Notes under the pieces: model-generated | Databases searched by the model: none | Told to the model about the DNA's origin: nothing | Seen by the model: only the letters and a program-made list of their open reading frames with translations | Shown: positions 34,617 through 43,318 of the stretch, in pieces | Numbering within the stretch: position 1 is the stretch's first letter | How the letters are laid out: each line of letters opens with the position of its first letter | NCBI RefSeq assembly: GCF_900168025.1 | Contig: NZ_FUYN01000003.1 | Location: forward strand, 124,001-188,000 | Direction of reading: 5' to 3' | Source: Acetoanaerobium noterae | GTDB lineage: Bacteria; Bacillota; Clostridia; Peptostreptococcales; Filifactoraceae | Length of the DNA: 64,000 nucleotides | Translations under genes and position numbers: made by a program

Positions 34617-35891
34617 TTAGCCCTTATATAGCATTCTATCGTAGCAATGAACAAATCCCATTTTTTCATATAGTTTTTTTGCTCTTTTGTTTGGTATATC
34701 TACATGAAGAGACATTTTCCCGCCAGTTTTATCTACAGCTGCATTTATGAGAGAGGTAGCAACCCCTCTGCCAGCATTACCGCTTTTTACTCCAATATAA
34801 GCAAGGTGATAAGTCGGGATAAAATCTTCAAATCCCATATGCACTATTATACATATTCCCTCAATCTTATTATTTCTTTTTGCAGTAAATATATAGCCTA
34901 ATTTTACAGCTTTTTTTACTGCATCAATGGTTTCTTCGTAGCTATCATGATAGGGCTGAAGCAGTTCTCTAGTGCATTTTACTATCTCCTCCATATCAAT
35001 ATCTGGTAGCTTTGATATTTCTTTTATTTCTATGTCGCTTCTTCCATCATTTAATAGGATTACATGTGTACCTTCTTTATGCTCACTAGCTAAAAAGGCT
35101 GCTAATGAATAGGCTTCATTCTTTGATATTGTAACGTTTTCTAATTTTTTGATTAGCTTAACAGCTTCAGTAAGTTTTTCTTCTTCGATACTGTGAATTA
35201 TAGTCTCAGTATTTGCCATTATACTTTGCATGCCTTCTAATATTTCTTTAAATTTAGGCTGATTTTGAGGCGTATCTGACATTTTATCAACTACAAGCTT
35301 GCTCACCCCACAGTGAAGCTCTGGCATTGTATCGATATCTTCATCTATCCAGCTTCTCATTATCTGATGATATAGACTCATGATAGTGTATCCACCTTTT
35401 GCCTGAGACCAGACAGATGTAGGGCTTTTTAATTTTTGAGATATCTCCTCCATTATGCTTTGGATAGCAAGGCTTCTGATAAATGGTTTTTTCTCCCACT
35501 CGCTAAGTAAAAACATTCCATTTTCCTTAGCATAATTTTCAATCTGAGTTACCTCATCTTCATTTTTTTTGATTTTTATGTCAACCCAGTTTATATTTTG
35601 GAATTGCTTTTTCTTACTGATATTTAAATCTGATTTTATAACCTGGCCATAACACTCTAGTTCTAAGTAGTCAGCAAAATATATTATAGATTTGTAGTAT
35701 CTCTCTGAGCCGTGTATTAACAATTTTTCATAACCCTTGGTTTTAGCATACTTGCAAAGTGCCTCTGCTATTCTGTCATTCTTATGCCCTGTTGGATTGG
35801 CTCCTTCTAGTTTAAGATAAATACTTTCTATCCCCAAATACTTTTCTAAATTCTTAGCTCTAAATAACGGTGTCTGTCCGCTTAAATGCAT
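34617..35891 (-). CDS. fusion of a threonine-synthase-like PLP domain with a GNAT acetyltransferase
   Basis: A 424-residue protein, start at the ATG at 35891 (AAAGGATG upstream). Residues 1-200 resemble the fold-type II PLP family of threonine synthase (TPLFRAKNLEKYLGIESIYL). Its lysine motif reads GANPTGHKNDR where threonine synthases have NPTGSFKDR, one residue shorter; a HK pair as in tryptophan synthase beta is kept. The glycine-rich phosphate loop is not obvious. Residues 285-424 are a GNAT domain (AYIGVKSGNAGRGVATSLIN, ending RAKKLYEKMGF). The first half may be degenerate. It lies 26 bases after an ABC exporter gene. Confidence 0.72.
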   Translation of the reverse strand: MHLSGQTPLFRAKNLEKYLGIESIYLKLEGANPTGHKNDRIAEALCKYAKTKGYEKLLIHGSERYYKSIIYFADYLELECYGQVIKSDLNISKKKQFQNINWVDIKIKKNEDEVTQIENYAKENGMFLLSEWEKKPFIRSLAIQSIMEEISQKLKSPTSVWSQAKGGYTIMSLYHQIMRSWIDEDIDTMPELHCGVSKLVVDKMSDTPQNQPKFKEILEGMQSIMANTETIIHSIEEEKLTEAVKLIKKLENVTISKNEAYSLAAFLASEHKEGTHVILLNDGRSDIEIKEISKLPDIDMEEIVKCTRELLQPYHDSYEETIDAVKKAVKLGYIFTAKRNNKIEGICIIVHMGFEDFIPTYHLAYIGVKSGNAGRGVATSLINAAVDKTGGKMSLHVDIPNKRAKKLYEKMGFVHCYDRMLYKG

Positions 35892-35919
35892 CAAATCATC
35901 CTTTCTCTTTCTAATTTTT

Positions 35920-37791
35920 TTATTCTAACTCATATGCTCCTGTATAAAGCTGATAATATTTACCTGCTTGATTAATCAGTTCTTCATGGGAGCCTCTTTC
36001 TATTATTCTACCATCTTCCATAACCATAATCACTTTTGAATTTTGGATAGTTGAAAGCCTATGAGCAATAACAAATACTGTCCTTCCATGCATCAGAGAA
36101 TCCATCCCTTGCTGAACTATAGATTCTGTACGTGTGTCTATAGAAGAGGTTGCTTCATCTAGTATCATAACTGGTGGATTTGCAACTGCTGCTCTTGCAA
36201 TAGATATAAGCTGCCTTTGTCCTTGGGATAAATCATTTCCATCTCCTGAAAGCACAGTATCGTAACCATTTGGAAGCATTCTTATGAAGCTGTCTGCATT
36301 TGCAAGCTTTGCTGCCTTGATGCATTCCTCATCAGTAGCATCTAGCCTTCCATATCTTATGTTTTCCATAACGCTTCCTGTAAATAAATTTACATCTTGA
36401 AGCACTATTCCAAGTGATCTTCTTAAGTCAGCCTTTTTGATTTTGTTGATATTAATTCCGTCATAGCGTATCTTTCCATCAGCAATATCATAAAATCTGT
36501 TAATGAGATTTGTAATAGTTGTCTTTCCTGCTCCTGTAGCTCCTACGAGTGCAAGCTTTTGGCCTTGCTTTGCATACATAGTTATATCGTGAAGTACCAT
36601 CTTATCTTGTGTATACCCAAAATCTACATCGTAAAAATGAACTTCTCCCTTTAGCTCTGTGTAAGTGATACTTCCATCGCTATGAGGATGTTTCCATGCC
36701 CATCTCTGAGTCCTATCAGATGTTTCTATTAGCTCAGCTTCACCCTCTTTTACATTTATAAGCGTCACATAGCCATCGTCTACTTCGCTTTCTTCATCCA
36801 TTAAATCAAAAACTCTTTTTGCTCCTGCTAATGCCATTACCACTGAATTCATCTGCTGTGATATCTGAGCTATAGGATTGATAAAGCTTCTAGAAAGCTG
36901 TAAAAACGATGCAATCATACCAAGAGTCAGTGGCTTTAATCCTGTAAGGCTTAAATTACTAAATCCTAGCACTGCCATTGTGCCTCCTACAAGTGCAATT
37001 AGTACATATAAAATATATCCAAGATTATTCATAATAGGCATCAAAATATTCGCATACTTGTGAGCAGAGGTTGAATTCTCGCATAATTCTTCATTTTTTA
37101 TATCAAAATCTTGCTTAATCTTATCTTCGTGACAAAATACCTTAACTACTTTTTGTCCTTTAATCATTTCTTCAATATATCCGTTGATGCTTCCTATCGA
37201 CTGCTGTTGCTTCATGAAATACTTGCCACTGCTTTTCGCTATTTTCTTCACTAGCTTCAGTATTATAAATACGAAAGCAAGTACAAACAGCGAAAGCCCT
37301 ATGCTTAAATACATCATTGCTCCGAAAACTGCTGCTATAGTTATCAAAGATGAAAAAGCATGAGGAATACTTTGTGTTAACATCTGTCTTAGAGTATCTA
37401 TGTCATTAGTATAATGGCTCATTATATCTCCATGAGCATGAGTATCAAAGTACGAAATCGGAAGACTCTGCATATGAGAAAACAACTCATCTCTTATTTT
37501 CTTCAAAACTCCTTGAGCTATCTTTACCATAGTCCTGTTGTATATCAAGTTAGCAAGCACACCAACTCCATAAATACTAGCCATAATCATCAGAATTCTA
37601 AACAAGCCAGAAAAGTTTGGCACAGCTTCTACTAGCAGGGGATAGATATAATCATCTATCAGTACTTGAATAAAAAGTGAAGAAACAGCACCAATAAGTG
37701 AGCTAAGAATGATGCAGATAAATACTACTGAAAGTGAAAATTTATAATGCTTCATATATGATAGTAATCTTTTTATAGTATTACGCTTCAC
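35920..37791 (-). CDS. ABC exporter half, catalytically competent NBD
   Basis: A 623-residue transporter with six membrane helices (1-330), then an NBD. The Walker A is GATGAGKTT, signature LSQGQRQL, Walker B VMILDEATSS with catalytic Glu, and H-loop FVIAHRLSTI. A 40-residue insert between the membrane and ATPase domains (YVTLINVKEGEAELIETSDR) is typical of the longer partner in heterodimers. It overlaps its partner gene by 11 bases. Together they form a BmrCD/TM287-288-like multidrug or lipid exporter in the plasma membrane. The MarR regulator upstream supports drug response. Confidence 0.92.
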   Translation of the reverse strand: MKRNTIKRLLSYMKHYKFSLSVVFICIILSSLIGAVSSLFIQVLIDDYIYPLLVEAVPNFSGLFRILMIMASIYGVGVLANLIYNRTMVKIAQGVLKKIRDELFSHMQSLPISYFDTHAHGDIMSHYTNDIDTLRQMLTQSIPHAFSSLITIAAVFGAMMYLSIGLSLFVLAFVFIILKLVKKIAKSSGKYFMKQQQSIGSINGYIEEMIKGQKVVKVFCHEDKIKQDFDIKNEELCENSTSAHKYANILMPIMNNLGYILYVLIALVGGTMAVLGFSNLSLTGLKPLTLGMIASFLQLSRSFINPIAQISQQMNSVVMALAGAKRVFDLMDEESEVDDGYVTLINVKEGEAELIETSDRTQRWAWKHPHSDGSITYTELKGEVHFYDVDFGYTQDKMVLHDITMYAKQGQKLALVGATGAGKTTITNLINRFYDIADGKIRYDGININKIKKADLRRSLGIVLQDVNLFTGSVMENIRYGRLDATDEECIKAAKLANADSFIRMLPNGYDTVLSGDGNDLSQGQRQLISIARAAVANPPVMILDEATSSIDTRTESIVQQGMDSLMHGRTVFVIAHRLSTIQNSKVIMVMEDGRIIERGSHEELINQAGKYYQLYTGAYELE

Positions 37792-39535
37792 TACCTAGCA
37801 CCCCCTTTGATTGTGACTCATACACTTCTCTATAAATACTACTGCTTATAATGAGCTCCTCGTGAGTTCCATAGTCAACTATTTTTCCATCATCCATCAC
37901 TAGTATTTTATCTGCTTCCGAAATAGAAGATATTCTTTGTCCTATGATGATTTTAGTTGTATTTGGCATACTGCTTAATAGCTCTTTTCTGATATGAGAA
38001 TCAGTCTTTGTGTCTACTGCACTTGTTGAGTCATCTAGAATAAGCACTTTAGGATTTGAAAGCAAGGCTCTTGCTATGCAAAGTCTTTGCTTTTGTCCAC
38101 CAGATACATTGGTTCCACCTTGCTCTATATAGGTTTCATATTTATCAGGAAAATTCTCAATAAAGCCATCTGCTTGAGCTATAGAGCATGCCTCTTTTAT
38201 TTCTTCATCTGTAGCATCTGGATTTCCCCATTTTAAGTTTTCCTTTATAGTTCCAGAAAAAAGTACATTTTTTTGAAGTACCATAGATACAGATTTTCTA
38301 AGAGACTTAATATCATAATTTCTAACATCTATACCTGCAACCTTAACAGCTCCACTGCTTACATCGTAGAGTCTAGGGATAAGCTGGACTAAAGTAGTCT
38401 TAGATGAGCCAGTACCTCCTATGATTCCTATAGTTTCTCCTGATTTTATTTTGATATTAATATTCTCAAGACAAAGCTTGTCTGCACTATCTGAATACTT
38501 GAAGTTTACATTTTCAAACTCTATATCTCCATTTTCTACCTCATAAATAGGAGAGCTTGGATTTTTTATATCTGTTTGTTCATCTAGAACCTCAACTATT
38601 CTTCTTGCTGAAGCCTTCGATATTGTTATCATAACTAGCACCATTGAAAGCATCATCAAGCTCATTAGTATCTGCATAGTATAGGTTATAAGGCTCATAA
38701 GCTGTCCTGTACTAAGTCCAAGCGCTGGATTGTTTCCACTAGCTACTACAGCTCTAGCACCAAACCACGATAGCAAGAGCATACATGAATACACAGAAAA
38801 CTGCATCAATGGCATATTAAATGCCAATAACTTTTCTGCTTTTATAAAGTCTTTGCTTATTTCTTCCGAGGTCTTTGAAAATTTATCTATCTCATGCTCT
38901 TCTCTTATAAAGGACTTCACTACTCTTATCCCTGAAAGATTTTCCTGAACTATCCTGTTTAAATTATCATAGGATTTAAATACTCTTTCAAAAATAGGAA
39001 AGGCATTTTTTATTATCAAATATAAGCCAATTCCTAAACCTGGAATCATTGTCAAGAAAATCAAAGATAATTTAGAGCTTATTCCAAAAGCCGCTGTAAG
39101 TGCAAATATAAGCATAAGCGGACTTCTAGCAGCATTTCTAATTATCATCTGATATGACATCTGAACATTTGTAACGTCAGTAGTAAGCCTAGTAATAAGG
39201 CTTGAATTAGAAAACTTATCTACATTTGAAAATGAAAAGTCCTGAATATTATAAAACATGCCTTTTCTTAAATTCTTTGCAAAGCCTGCTGAAGCTGTAG
39301 CTGCTGTTTTTCCTGCTAATGCTCCAAAGAATAGAGATATAAGTGCGCCTATTAGAAGTGCTAACCCTAGCTTAATAATAAGCGGAATATTTCCACCATC
39401 AATACCTTTGTCTATCAAATCTGCCATCAAAAAAGGTATAAGTACCTCCATTATTACTTCTAGCATTACGAAAATAGGAGTTAAAATACTGTCTTTTTTA
39501 TAGCCCTGTATATATCTAGCTAATTTCTTTATCAT
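37781..39535 (-). CDS. ABC exporter half with degenerate ATPase site
   Basis: A 584-residue partner of the previous transporter: six membrane helices, then an NBD with Walker A GGTGSSKTT and signature NVSGGQKQRLC. The Walker B reads VLILDDSTSAVD, so the catalytic Glu is Asp, and the H-loop reads IIGQRISSI, so His is Gln. These are the marks of the non-hydrolysing site in heterodimeric exporters; only one site should hydrolyse ATP. It starts 28 bases after the MarR gene. Confidence 0.92.
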   Translation of the reverse strand: MIKKLARYIQGYKKDSILTPIFVMLEVIMEVLIPFLMADLIDKGIDGGNIPLIIKLGLALLIGALISLFFGALAGKTAATASAGFAKNLRKGMFYNIQDFSFSNVDKFSNSSLITRLTTDVTNVQMSYQMIIRNAARSPLMLIFALTAAFGISSKLSLIFLTMIPGLGIGLYLIIKNAFPIFERVFKSYDNLNRIVQENLSGIRVVKSFIREEHEIDKFSKTSEEISKDFIKAEKLLAFNMPLMQFSVYSCMLLLSWFGARAVVASGNNPALGLSTGQLMSLITYTMQILMSLMMLSMVLVMITISKASARRIVEVLDEQTDIKNPSSPIYEVENGDIEFENVNFKYSDSADKLCLENINIKIKSGETIGIIGGTGSSKTTLVQLIPRLYDVSSGAVKVAGIDVRNYDIKSLRKSVSMVLQKNVLFSGTIKENLKWGNPDATDEEIKEACSIAQADGFIENFPDKYETYIEQGGTNVSGGQKQRLCIARALLSNPKVLILDDSTSAVDTKTDSHIRKELLSSMPNTTKIIIGQRISSISEADKILVMDDGKIVDYGTHEELIISSSIYREVYESQSKGVLGSEA

Positions 39536-39562
39536 ACTTAAGTCTTCCTTTCATATAATCCA

Positions 39563-39997
39563 TTATGAATTAATGTTGTCTATCATTCTGTCTATGTAGC
39601 CCTGCATAGTTCCCATTTCTTCATCTGTAAATCCTTTTGTAAGCTTTTCATTTAGCTTTAAAATATCTGATTTAATTGCTTCATGCATGTTTAAAGCCTT
39701 TTCTGTTAAGATGAGCTTTTTCAGCCTTGCATCTGATTCTACCTCTTCCCTTACAATAAGACCTTTTTGAACCATTAATTTTATTACCTTTGAAGCAGTG
39801 GATCTAGTAACTGAAAACTTTTTTTCTAAATCTTTTTGATATATATCCTTATCGCTATTTTGTGCTAAATAAGCAATAATCCAGCTATTCGTACCTGTTA
39901 TGCTCTGTGCATATGCAAAATGCTCAGAGCTTTCAATTTCTCTTTTTATAAGATTATTTAATATACGAATTCTATGGCCAATGAATTTTTCATGCAC
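39563..39997 (-). CDS. MarR family transcriptional regulator
   Basis: A 144-residue winged-helix dimer. The recognition helix lies in KKFSVTRSTASKVIKLMVQKG (near 60-80) and the wing contains REEVESDARLKKLILTEKA, both typical of MarR. The start is GTG at 39997 with GAGGG seven bases upstream; the nearby ATG is out of frame. It is first in a five-gene operon with the ABC exporter, and 15-base repeats just downstream of its own promoter are candidate autoregulatory operators. Confidence 0.92.
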   Translation of the reverse strand: MHEKFIGHRIRILNNLIKREIESSEHFAYAQSITGTNSWIIAYLAQNSDKDIYQKDLEKKFSVTRSTASKVIKLMVQKGLIVREEVESDARLKKLILTEKALNMHEAIKSDILKLNEKLTKGFTDEEMGTMQGYIDRMIDNINS

Positions 39998-40072
39998 TTC
40001 GCATCCCTCACTTTAAATTAATTGCTCTAAAATTATTACTATCCACTTACTTCGATTAATATTGTTGCTCGT

Positions 40073-40117
40073 CGAACTGTTGTATGACGAACTGTTTTAC
40101 ATCAAACAATTATACTC
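40073..40117. promoter_or_regulatory. three 15-base-spaced repeats, candidate MarR operator
   Basis: CGAACTGTT at 40073, CGAACTGTT at 40088 and CAAACAATT at 40103 recur exactly every 15 bases, overlapping the -10 and start of the marR promoter. Confidence 0.6.
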
Positions 40118-40137
40118 TTGCTCGATATTCTTGTCAA
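40109..40137 (-). promoter_or_regulatory. perfect consensus promoter of the marR-exporter operon
   Basis: Minus strand: TTGACA (40137-40132), exactly 17 bases, TATAAT (40114-40109). Such a strong promoter fits a gene kept silent by a repressor. Confidence 0.9.
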
Positions 40138-40254
40138 TAAAGTCAAATAAATATTTATAAGTAAAACTATATAGGCATAAAGTATTATATTGTGAGGTAA
40201 ATATAAGATAATGGTAAAAAATATAAATAAGCTATTAATACTGGGGGTGTTATT

Positions 40255-42396
40255 ATGAATTTAAGAAAACTGATTTCTCTACTTATTCTAGTGACAATAT
40301 TTACAAACATTTTTTCTGGATGTTCAGGTGGTTCTGATGTTAAAAACAGCTCAAAAGTACAAGAGTTTAAAATCACTGAAGATAATCCTACTGTAAATGC
40401 AGATGGTATAGACATACTGTTTTCAGAATATGATATAAACGAAGAAACTACAGTTAATATTCAAAAGGTTGAGCCACAAAATCTTTTTAATGAAGAAGTT
40501 ACTAAAGAAGATGTTTTAGTAAATACCTTTGAAATAAAAGTTCCTCAAGTGGAAAGCTTCACATCATTAATAAATATAGATATTCCATATGACGAAAGCT
40601 TCATAGAAAACGGAAGTGTAAAAAGCAATGTCGGAGCTATGTATTATGATGAAACACAAAGTCAGTGGATTCCTATTCCTTTTGAAATAGATGAAGCTAA
40701 TAAAAAAGTACGAATAATCACAAATCATTTATCAACCTATAGCGTTTTCACTATAAAAAATGAAAATACTAGAGCCGCTAAAATAATAAAAGTAAATTCA
40801 TTTCCTCCACTACCAAGCGGAATATCACAAGTCTTTGAAGCTGTCATTGATGAAGCTATAAACAATACTATGACTCCTGGAAAACAAGCCTTTGAACTAG
40901 GCCAAAGCGTAGTATCTGATTGGCTAGGTATAAGTGGTGCAACTCTTACATCTATAACCCAAACCCTATATGCATCTGAGTTTGCAAGTGGGCTTGGAAA
41001 TGCATTTAACAATGTAGGACTAGCTGCCGCTATGGTTCAAGCTGCTTACGATTTTAGTAGTGGCAAGGATAAAGAGCTGTTTACTAATCTAACTAAAAAT
41101 CTTTCTTATTTCTCAGTAGGAAGATGGGGTTCAAATGCCCTTCAGCTTAGCTTTGTAGGTGTCTATGCCATAGATTACTCTCTTAATAAATTTGCAACTG
41201 CAGCTTGGGACGGAAGAAAAGAAATATGGTACGAGGCCTATAAAGCCTATTATGAAAAGGAAAATATAAGAACAGCAAAACAATGGTATAGCAAATTATA
41301 TTGGATTTGGCAGGATACTAAAGAATCAAAGGACCCTAATGCTTTAAAGGCCGCAATTGATAATGAGCTTACTTCATATGTAAATGCATTTTGGAATTTG
41401 CCTGATTCTGATAAAGCATTTTGGCAATCAGAAATTCAAAAAACTGGTTTTAGTGGCGGCGGTGGGCTAAATAAAAAACTAGAAGAAGAAATAAGTAATG
41501 CCCATAAAGCTAGGCTTGTAAAAGACCTTCAAGAGCCAGTATTCGATAAATTAGAGCAAGCAGTCAGATGGCAGCTTACTGAAGAATACACTAAGGAATT
41601 AATTAACTTAAAAAATTATCTAAATAAATCAACTAATGTATTAATCACTGAAAACTTAAAAGCAGGAGAAAAAGCTGAATATGCTGGATATATAGTTCGA
41701 TTTTCACCACTTAACGATACTGCATATGTTCCAAGCTGGACTGGAAAAATTAAGGATGACGGCACTGCTCAGACTCAGTTTACTGCACTAGGACATATAC
41801 AATCAGGCGCTCCTGATACTTTACTTTTGTTTGAACCTGACGCAAACCCAGACACTGATGAGCCTATAAAGGAAATTCCATTTAAAATTAGCTTCCCAAA
41901 TATGCAAATCAATCTAAAAGAAATGTATCCTACTATGGATGAAATCGCTGGTAATTGGCAGACTGTATACATGACATTCCCAAACATAGAGGCTGACTTA
42001 AATTATATCAAAAGTGAAGGCGGCGAATGTGATTTCACTGCTGAAATGGTAGAACTATTTAAGGTTGCTAGAATGAAATGTAAGTTTGAAATTCAAAAAA
42101 TCGATGAGACTAATGCAACTTTAGTTTTCGGAATTACTAGTGGAATTAATACATCCACTGGAGAAGCTTTAGATATAGAGCCAGATCCTCCTGTTTCTGC
42201 TAGTGCAACTTATAATGAGGGAGTATTTGCTTCTAAGGTTATAATGGATGATGAAATGGCTATCAATTTAAGTCTTGATATGAAAAAAACTCAAGAAGGA
42301 AATAGAGTATTTGAAAATACTTCAACAATTATTGGAGAAGATGAAAACGGCAAAATAATGAAAATTACTATTAACCTAAAAGGACAAAAAGAATAA
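40255..42396 (+). CDS. large surface lipoprotein of unknown function
   Basis: A 713-residue lipoprotein. The N-terminus LISLLILVTIFTNIFSGCSG is a type II signal with lipobox FSGC (Cys 23). Residues 30-160 form a beta domain whose end (GAMYYDETQSQWIPIPFEID, then HLSTYSVFTI) resembles ZU5-like modules. A helical, Trp-rich centre (WYSKLYWIWQDTKESKDPN) and a strand-rich C-terminus follow. I recognise no enzyme. The next gene, 10 bases on, is a divergent Lgt-like protein, which suggests a lipoprotein-processing pairing. GGGGGTG precedes the ATG. Confidence 0.8.
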   Translation: MNLRKLISLLILVTIFTNIFSGCSGGSDVKNSSKVQEFKITEDNPTVNADGIDILFSEYDINEETTVNIQKVEPQNLFNEEVTKEDVLVNTFEIKVPQVESFTSLINIDIPYDESFIENGSVKSNVGAMYYDETQSQWIPIPFEIDEANKKVRIITNHLSTYSVFTIKNENTRAAKIIKVNSFPPLPSGISQVFEAVIDEAINNTMTPGKQAFELGQSVVSDWLGISGATLTSITQTLYASEFASGLGNAFNNVGLAAAMVQAAYDFSSGKDKELFTNLTKNLSYFSVGRWGSNALQLSFVGVYAIDYSLNKFATAAWDGRKEIWYEAYKAYYEKENIRTAKQWYSKLYWIWQDTKESKDPNALKAAIDNELTSYVNAFWNLPDSDKAFWQSEIQKTGFSGGGGLNKKLEEEISNAHKARLVKDLQEPVFDKLEQAVRWQLTEEYTKELINLKNYLNKSTNVLITENLKAGEKAEYAGYIVRFSPLNDTAYVPSWTGKIKDDGTAQTQFTALGHIQSGAPDTLLLFEPDANPDTDEPIKEIPFKISFPNMQINLKEMYPTMDEIAGNWQTVYMTFPNIEADLNYIKSEGGECDFTAEMVELFKVARMKCKFEIQKIDETNATLVFGITSGINTSTGEALDIEPDPPVSASATYNEGVFASKVIMDDEMAINLSLDMKKTQEGNRVFENTSTIIGEDENGKIMKITINLKGQKE

Positions 42397-42406
42397 GGAT
42401 GATACT

Positions 42407-43219
42407 ATGCTTCCAATTATTAAATTTGATTTATTTAACCAAATTATTTATCTAAAAGCTTACGACGTTTTTATATTATTAAGTATACTAACTGGGCTGA
42501 TTTTTTCTTTTTCAGTTTTAAAAAAGTATGGTCTTGTTTCAAAGGCCATACTTTCTATTTATTTTTTTATAGCTATCAGCTTTATAGTAGGAGCTAGGTT
42601 ATTAAACTTTATATTACAATACCCCAAATATAAGCAGGCTGAAATTTCTTTATTCACACTAGAATTTGGTTATTTTTCTTTGTATGGAGGAATTATTCTT
42701 AGCTTTATAGTTCTGATAGTCCTACTAAATCTTAAAAAACTAGATATTTTAGATATCCTAGACAAGCTTACCCTGCCTTTTTTGTTTAGCTTTTTTATTA
42801 TGAAAATAGGGTGCTATTTAAATGGCTGCTGCTATGGAAAGCCTACAAAATCATGGTTTGCTGTTCCTCTTCCTATAAATCAGCAAGCTACTCTTACTAA
42901 CAATCCTCTAGTTTCCTCGATTTTTGGTAAGCTCGATATCAGGGTTTATCCTACCCAATTCATGGAGGGATTTGGAGCCGTTCTCATTATAATCATAATT
43001 CTAATTATTAGAAAAAAATTGATAAAAGGTCAGATATTTATAGTTTCAGCAGGACTTTTTAGTCTATTAAGATTAGTAGTTTTATCTTATCGTCAGCTTC
43101 CATATTCTGACTTTGTGCTGAAGTATTTCTATCCTCGATTATATAGTTTAATCATAATAACAGCTGTTATTGGTTTTGTTATAATACATCTATTCAACAG
43201 TAAAGCACCTTCCTTATAA
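42407..43219 (+). CDS. divergent Lgt-family (prolipoprotein diacylglyceryl transferase-like) membrane protein
   Basis: A 270-residue protein with about seven membrane helices. The Lgt fold is visible in VGARLLNFILQYP, FSLYGGIILSF, KIGCYLNGCCYGKPT and RVYPTQFMEGFGAV. Compared with E. coli Lgt, the HGG motif reads YGG (catalytic His103 replaced) and the arginine of the GRxGNFxN signature is Lys, while Cys-rich GCCYG replaces NGE. It belongs to the YPTQ/GCCYG branch of the family and may transfer a different lipid or act on its neighbour, the large lipoprotein. It is probably not the housekeeping Lgt. Confidence 0.82.
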   Translation: MLPIIKFDLFNQIIYLKAYDVFILLSILTGLIFSFSVLKKYGLVSKAILSIYFFIAISFIVGARLLNFILQYPKYKQAEISLFTLEFGYFSLYGGIILSFIVLIVLLNLKKLDILDILDKLTLPFLFSFFIMKIGCYLNGCCYGKPTKSWFAVPLPINQQATLTNNPLVSSIFGKLDIRVYPTQFMEGFGAVLIIIIILIIRKKLIKGQIFIVSAGLFSLLRLVVLSYRQLPYSDFVLKYFYPRLYSLIIITAVIGFVIIHLFNSKAPSL

Positions 43220-43240
43220 GTTAATAAGTTAGGTGCTTTA
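43201..43240 (+). terminator. terminator at the end of the Lgt-like gene
   Basis: TAAAGCACCT pairs with AGGTGCTTTA, followed by ATTTACATTT. The 5' arm overlaps the last codons. Confidence 0.75.
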
Positions 43241-43318
43241 ATTTACATTTATACTACTTTTCTATAAATACATAATCATTAGTATTTATCAGTATTTATT
43301 ATTATAAGTTATCATGTT

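Noticed and set aside
40737-41012. Minus-strand 91-codon frame inside the lipoprotein gene
   Set aside because: Lies wholly within a well-supported gene, with no independent start signals.
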